This document shows positions 56,396-64,000 of a DNA stretch of 64,000 bases, piece by piece; the stretch's first letter is position 1; each line of letters opens with the position of its first letter. The stretch comes from Catonia carolina (taxonomy: Eukaryota; Arthropoda; Insecta; Hemiptera; Achilidae): positions 5,529,501-5,593,500 of the forward strand of contig JAQMRL010000011.1 of assembly GCA_035578175.1 (NCBI GenBank), written 5' to 3'. The notes below the pieces were generated by a model, which was not told the origin of the DNA, did not search any database, and was given only the letters and a program-made list of their open reading frames with translations. Position numbers and translations under genes: made by a program.

Positions 56396-57390
56396 TCCTG
56401 AGCCGGTGATGAAAGAGATGAATGAAAGTGAGAGAGTGAGTGTTGGTCAGTGACACCGAGAGGGGAATTAGGCTACGGTTTCCTTCCACGCCCCGCTGAC
56501 AGTATGTAATTTTTTTCAACCCGACTTCCATTGTAGTGTTATATAAATAGTTCCGAGGGAGGTGGAGGGTTTTTTGCTGATATCGGGTCAAGTGGCCAGG
56601 CGGCGGATTTATTTGTTGGTAAGGCGGTTGCAGCCTCCTTGGGGCTGGACGAGGACGACTCAATTGAGTCCAACACTACTTTCCCCATCGTGAGGGAGTG
56701 AACATGAGTTTTTCTCGCCGCCTCGGATTAAAAAAACATTTGTACGTGCTCGCTGCGCGTTCAGAACTGAACAGACCGAGGTGATGCTATTGGTGGCCAT
56801 ATAAGAGAAACTGCGTAACACATCTACGCAAAGGTTTATCAGATATTTGTGGGGGTTTTAATTCAGTGACCGATCAGACCTTGAAAAAATGGCCCTCGTA
56901 TAAAACAGCGACGAGGGTTTTCCGCTGGGTGATTTCCGCAGTCAAGACGAAAGCAGGACATTAAAAACGCAACTATAAATACAACTAGTTGTATGAATAT
57001 ACAGTTGTTGTAGTTGGTACTAATTAAAATAAATTCTTCATCAAATAAAGGTTTTACAAGTGATTTCATTTACATATCATACTTGTGATTCTTAAACAAA
57101 AAATTAGAACTATTTCCCCAACAGGAGAAGAGAATGAACTACAAGAGAATGTACGAGCTCGTAACTAACTATAGAAATACATGTTGTCTTTAAAATATAT
57201 TTTGTTAAAACTAACTTTTAGAAAATAATAACTACTTCTTTATCCGATCTTTATTGTAACAGCATCAAACGAAACTTCAATCAATTCCAAGTTTAAGAAA
57301 GTAATTATACTGAACTTGCCAAATATACTACAGCAAAATCAATTTCCGATTACATGTAAGTTGAAGATGTGTAAAGAAGTTAAATTTTAT
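56396..57390. other. GC-richer unassigned block in IR-2 intron 1
   Basis: 56400-56960 is less AT-rich than its surroundings and contains TTATATAAATAG (56540-56551) as a TATA-like element. This could be a promoter-bearing terminal repeat or the 5' UTR of a retroelement. No frame has recognisable motifs. The rest to 57390 is AT-rich. Confidence 0.4.
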
Positions 57391-57395
57391 TTCAG

Positions 57396-57572
57396 GTGGT
57401 ACATGTAAGTAGTGAATTCAATTTTACATCCGATTGTGACTCCCATAAAGAATTAACTTTTGGTGAGATGAGACGAATTTTGGCGAAAAGATTGGAACAG
57501 ACCACAAATTTCAATAACTCTATTGCTCGTCAGTCAGTCACAAATACAACTATCAGGGTGATAATCGAACAT
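57396..57572 (+). CDS. IR-2 exon 2 (N-terminal, phase 0-0)
   Basis: Fifty-nine codons between a TTTTATTTCAG acceptor and a GTAATT donor, phase 0 on both sides. It begins VVHVSSEFNFTSDC and ends NTTIRVIIEH. It aligns with the IR-1 exon at 15043 (IVFCANSNYKC ... VKVVVYN): same start, same phases, and a final I/V-R/K-V-I/V strand that opens lobe S1. It is 18 codons shorter. Later exons are not visible before 64000. Confidence 0.85.
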
Positions 57573-57607
57573 GTAATTATTTTTTTCACAATTATGTAAA
57601 TTATAGT

Positions 57608-57995
57608 GTTGTTAAGATCATCAGCCGAAATGCTTGGGTTGAACTTTTAAAGGCTTTACTAAGTAAAACTAGGAATAAAGTGGTTTACCATACCTTCGTC
57701 ACTGATTGGAAAAGTATGCTTATCAGCATGCCAGGCCCTCTGAAAACTATATATTTTCCACCCTTAAAATGACACCTTCACTTTATTCACCATAGGGCCT
57801 GGCGATATAATGATAAAATTCAATACTTTCAGAGGAGATAACTCTTGACTACTGTCTTGTACACCTCTACCTCTTCTGGTCTTAAATGATTCAGTTATTT
57901 AATTAGCTGAACATGTGATAAGAAACAATACTGTTTTTTGTAGCCCACTAGCAGATCGAGTGCAAATAATTTTAACACTCCATCTGCCTGTTATG
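57608..57995 (-). repeat. 400-bp SINE-like repeat, copy F
   Basis: Minus-oriented copy, starting near the IR-2 exon 2 donor. Body blocks GCTTATCAGCATGCCAGGCC and TACACCTCTACCTCTTCTGG are conserved. The micro-ORF has a shift and stop here. No target-site duplication is obvious. Confidence 0.78.
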
Positions 57996-57999
57996 GAAA

Positions 58000-59135
58000 A
58001 ATACATTAGAGAAGTTAAAATTAGTAAGCAATGAAAAATTCTTTTATCAAGGTGACAAAATAAAGAACGATAATTTATTGACACTTTAAAATATACATGG
58101 CGACAATAATAAATGGATTACCAATAAAGTAAAAAAGAAGGACAATATTTAGTCTATCTTTAAAATATTAGTCACAAAATCATGAAAGGACAACATCGAT
58201 ACCCTTGTTACTTCCTAATAATGATAATATTTAAATACTGTAATTTATTAAATAATTAATTTACAAAAGTCATTTAATTTTACTGCTATTTGTTGTTCTG
58301 TTTGATAAAATTCCATATTTTTTAAAAAAAGCAATAGTACTTGAATTTTAAAATTCAAAATGTTAATGACAGTCCTGTAGGTAAAATCCCCTGCTGTTTT
58401 TTTAGCCTGCTATAGAAATATTTTTTATAGTAATCGTGATATGTGTTACTCGTGGAGGGTTTAATTAAACTTTTATTTATTTCTTACATATTTAATTACT
58501 ATCTATTACAGTAAGTATAGTTTACTTGATAATAAATATCTTGTCCTCCTGAATTTATTTAATAACATGTTTCATTCATTCAAATATTATTTTGCTAAAA
58601 TGTTTTCTAGGTGCAACAAATTTATTTTAACCTTTATATTACCTCATTATATGTTAATAGCATAACAACTTATTAGTTTTTTTATATAATTGTTTAATTG
58701 TTAATACTAGATGACCCCTAAAATTTGAATTTATTTTAATGTACTTAACTTAAAATTTCCGTAAAAATTAATTTTGTCTTAAATTATATTTTAGGTTATT
58801 CCTTGACATTCATTATTTATGGATTATATGAGACACAAATAAATAAATATTAAAATATTCAGGTTTAAAAAATATATTATGAGTTATATTTAAAAGTCGC
58901 AACTTTTTTATATTTATTTTTATTTGTAGTATTAATATTGTTTATATCTTTAGTAATAATATTAGATGTTTCTTCCGGCATATCGTTTAAGTTAACCAGT
59001 TCATCTTCACAAAACATTCGGGAATTGTGTCAAATGAATGTTAATAACAAAAACCGGATAAATCCTTTTAACTTTACTAAAATGTTTTAATACAAACGTA
59101 AATGGGTAGTATTAAAACAAAAATGCTATGATTTC
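58000..59135. other. IR-2 intron, AT-rich
   Basis: No gene or element recognised. Confidence 0.5.
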
Positions 59136-59139
59136 TCGG

Positions 59140-59540
59140 TTCTGTTTTATGACGTAGAGTCTTGGACGCTTAATGGTTTAATAATTAAAATTCTGAGATT
59201 CTCCTGGGTGGATCGTGTCTCAAATGAGGAGGTACTGAGACGCATGTAGAAATCAAAGAAAATTATGAACACGATTAAGATTAGGAAGCTCGAGTATTTG
59301 GGGCATAAAATGCGCAACGATAAAGATGTGGGTTGCTTCAATCTATATTACAAGGAAAAATAGCTAGAAAACTTAGCTTGGAGAGAAGACGTATTTCCTA
59401 GTTGAAAAATTACAGAATGTGGCACTCAAAAATGGCAATACACCTATTTCGAGTAACAGTGGATAAAGTTCAGATTGTTTATACTGGGGCCAACATCCGG
59501 AACGAATAGGAACTTAAAGAAGAAGAAGAACAACAACAAT
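59140..59540 (+). mobile_element. RTE-like LINE relic with (GAA)n tail
   Basis: Decayed relative of 16075-16405: ESWTLNGL-like start, then KILRFSWVDRVSNEEVLRRM, a stop, TIKIRKLEYLGHKMRN, and the AACATCCGGAACGAATAGG end followed by AAGAAGAAGAAGAACAACAA. Confidence 0.8.
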
Positions 59541-59544
59541 TTTT

Positions 59545-60095
59545 TATTAAATATTTTATTTTTAGTAGTAATATTTTATTTTATTTTTATTAGTTTTTTA
59601 TTAAGTATTTTTTTTTAAGTAAGTAAGTAATTTTTTATTAAATTTAACTGGTAGAAAGTCAGAATAAGTTTTTAAGTTACACATTTTTTGCAAGTGACTT
59701 TGGGTAATAACCAGCTAACAGCAATTCATGAAAACTCATTAGGTGTCTTTTTCTAGCTGATATAAGCTAAAATTCCCAAAAAAAATCAAGCGATGAATAA
59801 AATATGTAATTGATAACCAAACTAAACGCGAACGATGCAAAAACTGTATGTATGCCTACTGTAGATTACGAAGATAACGAAGATAAGAGAAAGTATTCTC
59901 TTTACAACCATGTAAGAGTTTTTTTTGAAATCCGTTCGGTAGAACTCTGTATTAATTTAAATACAAACAGAGTCTCCATTAAAAGTACATTAGAAAATAT
60001 TTTGAGATTTTTTTTTCTCTTTAATTCTTTATTTACAACTGTAAAACGTTACAACAAGCAAATGTAATGATTATCATAATAATGTAAATGACATG
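59545..60095. other. IR-2 intron, unassigned
   Basis: AT-rich. The 85-codon frame at 59810-60067 has no motif and is not homologous to the expected IR exon. Confidence 0.45.
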
Positions 60096-60099
60096 ATAG

Positions 60100-62760
60100 G
60101 CATGAGAGGGGTAGGGCCCCCATTGGTGCCTCCCCAAGAATGAAATTTGTACATCAAATTAGCAGGTCTCTACTCCAGCGTCTTTTAAGGCGTCTAGGGG
60201 GATTATCAGGTAAATGGACGGAGGAAAGTGAACGCACCAGGGGGTTCTCGTGTTCGTGTGACTTGTCGTGAAAGCGTTTGTATAGGTATTCAATGGAATT
60301 TTGTACAAGTGGTGTTTTCAAATCTGTATGTAAGGTTTTATTGCTAACGTAAAGAGGTGCATTTGCTATAAGGCGTAATGTTTTTGACTGGAATGCTTGA
60401 ATTCGTTGCAAGTTAGAGGGTTTGGTTGAACCGTAAATTTGGGATCCGTAGGTCCAAATAGGTTTCAAAAGAGAACAATATATGCGTAATTTTTGTGCCA
60501 TTGGTAATTTTGATCGTTTGTGAAGTAGGGAATATAGAAGTTTAAGTCGGAAATTCAGTAATAAACGTTTCAGTTTGATATGTGTGCTCCAAGTTAGTCG
60601 TTTATCAAAAGTCAGACCGAGATACTTGACCGTATCTGTTTTTGTGAGAGGTTCATTGTCTATGTATACTGGTGGGCAATCACCATGACAGAGTGTGAAA
60701 GTTACGTGAAGGGATTTTGTCGTATTAAGTTTTATTTTCCATGTTTTACACCATTCGTGTATAAGATTGAGATGATGTTGGAGCGTTAGTGAAGCGTGTA
60801 TAGAGTTTTGGTCTCGGGCTAATATCGCTGTGTCGTCAGCGTAGGTAGCAGTTAGGGTCTGGGGTAGGGTCGGTAGGTCTGAAGTGTATACAGAATAGAG
60901 AAGTGGAGCTAAAATTGAGCCCTGAGGCACGCCGGCTAAGACAAGAAAGAAATTTGAGTAGGACGATCCTAAACGGATTCTAAAGAATCTGTCAGATAGG
61001 AAGAAATTTATGATAAGGTAGGTATGTAGGTAAATGGTAGTATTTCTTTCAGTTTGTGTAAGAGACCTGTATGCCAAACTCTGTCAAAAGCTTGAGCGAC
61101 ATCCAGGAAACCTGCGGACACATACATCTTTTGTTCCATAGACGAAGCTATGTACCCTGTGCAGTTGTTGTGTGGTGGAGTGTTGAGTGCGGAATCCGAA
61201 TTGATGTGGAGGTAGTGTATCATGAACCAGCGGAAGAATGCGCTTGTAAAGGAGTTTTTCGAAAATTTTTGAAGGTACTGAGAGGAGGCTTATTGGTCGG
61301 TAGGAGGAAGGTAAATGAAAAGGTTTGTTCGGTTTTTGTATCATTACTATTTCTGCATACTTCCACTGAGTGGGGAAATGTGTCGTGCGCAATATACTAT
61401 TGAAGATTGTAGTAAGGAGAATGAGCGCTTTCCGCGGTAAATGTTTAAGTATTTCAGCTGTTATTAAATCATATCCCGGTGACTTCTTACGTGGTAATCT
61501 CGAAATTTCAGATTTTACTTCGGAGGGGTGAAAGTATTTCGGCGGGAGGGATAATTGAAGCGGTTCATCTAGTGACTGAGTAACGCGTTGGTGATGTACA
61601 GATTGGATGTCATTATGGGGAGTGAACGTTTCAGAAAGATGTCTACCAAAGCATTCAGCTTTGTCGTCATCAGTTATTAGCCAGGGTCCGTCACCCACCC
61701 TAAGGGGCATCGATATCGTGTGATGCCGTAGTAGGCGTTTCAGCTCGTTTGTCAGCCGGTTTAAGCGACGTTTATCAGATGGTAGACGAGTTCTCTGCCA
61801 AGTGTTACGGGCGCGGCGTTTTTCACGAATAAGTTCTCTGATATGGGTGGGATAGTGAGGGGCGTCTGGGACATTTGGACGGTAGGGCAGTGATGCCTTC
61901 CATGCACACTGTTGAACAGAGGTAGTAAATAAATCAACTGCATCATCTACCTCCGTGTCCGTTTTAATTGATAATGGGATATCTAAGGCGTGTTCTAAAT
62001 TGGACTGGAAGAGATCCCAATCCATAGGCCCGGGAGTAAGACTCGGTCTGCGTTCTGTAGAGACTGGTTGGTCTGAAACCGTTAAAAGTATGGGGGAATG
62101 ATCTGATGAGAGGTAATTTACTGTGGTTATTTCAATAGGAAGGTGTGATAGATTCTTACAAACAAAAAAGTCAAGGAGGTCTGGTAATTTGGTACGCGCG
62201 GAGGGCCAGTATCTTGGGCTATCTGGAGAAATATAATGTAGATGATTTTCTGTTATAGCTTTTAGTAAATTTCTGCCCCTGGGAGAACATACACGGGATC
62301 CCCACTGTATGTGCTTACCGTTCCAGTCTCCTCCAATAAGAAACCGATTACCTAGACTATTAAAGAAATCTCTAAACATTTGGGAATTTATGACGTGTCT
62401 AGGAGGACAATACACTGATCCTATGGTAAAACGTATGCTCTTGCATTGCAAATTTATCAGGGTCGCTTGGACATGAGGAGTGGAAAAAGGTGTTAAAACA
62501 TTGTGTGTGATTGAAGATTTGACTAGTATGGCCGTACCCCCATGGCTTGTACCATCCGGATGATCGGTCCGATAGATCCTATAGTCGCGAATATAAAATC
62601 GAGATCTAGCTGTAAGATGCGTCTCTGAGATTAGGGCTACGTCAATACGATGAGAATGTAAATATATGTCTAACTCAGTTTTGCGTTTCGTCAGACCGTT
62701 TGCATTCCAAAGGAGAACTGTCAGTGAATTTGCAGTGAGTAAATTAATGGCCATTAATTA
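60100..62760 (-). mobile_element. Jockey LINE, ORF2 only
   Basis: Minus-strand Jockey element inside IR-2, opposite to the gene. ORF2 begins at 62754 and the 3' end is near 60100. No ORF1 is found beyond 62760, so the element is 5'-truncated close to the ORF2 start or its ORF1 is unrecognisable. The region stands out as GC-richer than the intron. Target-site duplications were not resolved. Confidence 0.87.
60154..62754 (-). pseudogene. Jockey ORF2 with two frameshifts
   Basis: The frame 62754-61084 (556 codons) holds the APE endonuclease (VLLWNANGLTKRKTEL, then ISETHL, then GGDWNGKHIQWGS) and the start of the reverse transcriptase (SYRPISLLSVPSKIFEKLLY, FGFRTQHSTTQQL). A frameshift near 61130 leads to FLDVAQAFDRVWHTGL (motif A, aspartate kept). 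A second near 61050 leads to the last frame (to 60154), with GVPQGSILAPLL, YADDTAILA, YLGLTFDKRLTW and PIWTYGSQIYGS. Apart from these shifts no stops interrupt it, so it is fairly recent. Confidence 0.92.
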
Positions 62761-62764
62761 ATCT

Positions 62765-64000
62765 CGCTCGCTTTGAGATTTAAATATACATTTAACATTT
62801 TATTAATAAAAATAACGTTGTTGCAATATTTAGTGATCACTAATTAGCATTAGTCACTTTTTTCATACTTTATTATCAAAAGAACTTTTTACTGTTCAAC
62901 TTAATGATTTTTTCGTCTTCGCTTAAAGTTTTTGTGTTTATAAACTGATTGTAAAAGAAATACTGTTAAAAAAAAAAATTAGTATTTCTAGTGAATTGTA
63001 TTTAGGATTTTTGTTCATTTTTCTTTAAAATACGTCCAAAATTGTTATTGAAAATTTCATGTTTGAGGTTATAATTGCTTTAATTGTTAATTTTTTGATA
63101 GATGTAACATCTACATGTACTAGATAATTTTCAGTATTTTTAATCTGATTAATACAGGTTTTCAAATTAAATTTAGCTTCAGTCATTCGTAAAATTAATC
63201 CAGAATTTCATCCCACGAAAATTAAAATGAATTTTCAAATTTAATTGTACTAATTCCTATGTGAGAGATTGATAAATACAGTTATAATATTTACTTTTTT
63301 AAAATCCTTTACAGTAGTGAAGTAAATTAAATAATAAGTAATTAATACGTTAATCAATTTTATTTCCGTAATTTATGTAATTATTCCTTTGTTAGAGCAA
63401 TCAAACAAGGGCTTATTCAAACAATCGTACCCGTTTAGTTAACTAAATTGTATTGGTGGGTTAAGGTACACTCTCACCAAGCGAAGCCTAACATTGTAGT
63501 TGGGACATTATCAGTTGAGGTACATAATTGACCGAGCGTAGCATAAATACCTTGCTGCTATTTTGGTTGAGTTTCTACCTGTGTGATAGTTAAACAACAA
63601 CTTTCTAATAAATAGTATGTACTTAGTATACTATTTATAATAAATATTAACTTTTCTATTTTTTAATAAATAGGCCTAGTATTACTTTGTACTATTTTCG
63701 TTTTATTTTTTAAGTTGTGGGTATATATCAAAGAAAGAACATTTTAATAAATTAATACACCGGCCAAAGCATGATAGCTATTACTAATTTCTGTTTTCTT
63801 TTGTCTGAAACAAACAATTAGATAGAAATTTGTATGAATATTTGACTCTATGGGACTCTGACAATATGTATACATATATAGACTACTTGTATATATTCTT
63901 GGCTTCTAAGTAAATGATGTTACCGCCCACAAAGGGCGAGGATAACAAAACTTTGAAAAGGAAGCTGAAAAGGGTGATTGTTGCCACAAAATTTTAACAT
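62765..64000. other. IR-2 intron, AT-rich, right edge
   Basis: No further IR-2 exon, ORF1 or other element recognised before the window ends. Confidence 0.5.

Noticed and set aside
59810..60067. Third exon of IR-2
   Set aside because: No P-Y turn or S1 helix motif, and no acceptor in the needed phase; the real exon is probably beyond 64000.

Overview
The window looks like an AT-rich, repeat-dense arthropod genome, most likely an insect and possibly a hemipteran. The order is an inference from the style of the retroelements, not something the sequence proves. No ribosomal or tRNA gene, bacterial feature or CRISPR array is visible. The only host genes I can support are two ionotropic receptor (IR) genes in tandem on the + strand. 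IR-1 is assembled here from eight exons between 15043 and 51473. Their phases agree at every junction, and they give 500 codons of mature receptor: ligand-binding lobe S1, TM1, pore loop, TM2, lobe S2, TM3 and stop. Its short signal-peptide exon is not identified. IR-2 starts at 54221, after a 2.7-kb intergenic stretch. It has a TATA box, an 18-codon signal-peptide exon and a second exon homologous to the first assembled exon of IR-1, then runs past the right edge.

Nearly everything else is mobile DNA, much of it in the IR introns. Non-LTR elements: a near-complete Jockey (28947-33437, 11-bp target-site duplication, TSD), a Jockey lacking ORF1 (60100-62760, minus), two Jockey fragments, a CR1/Jockey-like C-terminus and about ten RTE-like 3' pieces, several ending in AAT or GAA microsatellite tails. 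DNA elements: a Tc1/mariner-superfamily copy with inverted repeats of about 150 bp (12282-13264), a fold-back mariner split by a SINE (17722-18837), other mariner pieces, a pogo/Tigger copy (52160-53420), a head-to-tail Helitron pair (22786-24280) and several inverted-repeat elements. LTR material: a GC-rich solo LTR (25793-26439), a second LTR-like block (27097-27808) and fragments.

There are at least four SINE-like families. One, about 400 bp long and present in six copies, has no obvious tRNA head but has clear 7-20 bp TSDs, so it is a good candidate for an undescribed retroposon.

The most unusual signal is a perfect match to the replication-dependent histone mRNA 3' stem-loop inside the solo LTR, on the strand read from the LTR's own TATA box. 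Other points of interest are the conserved exon structure of the IR pair, the fold-back mariner whose two ends are both 3' ends, the tandem Helitrons, and nested insertions that give a relative order of events.
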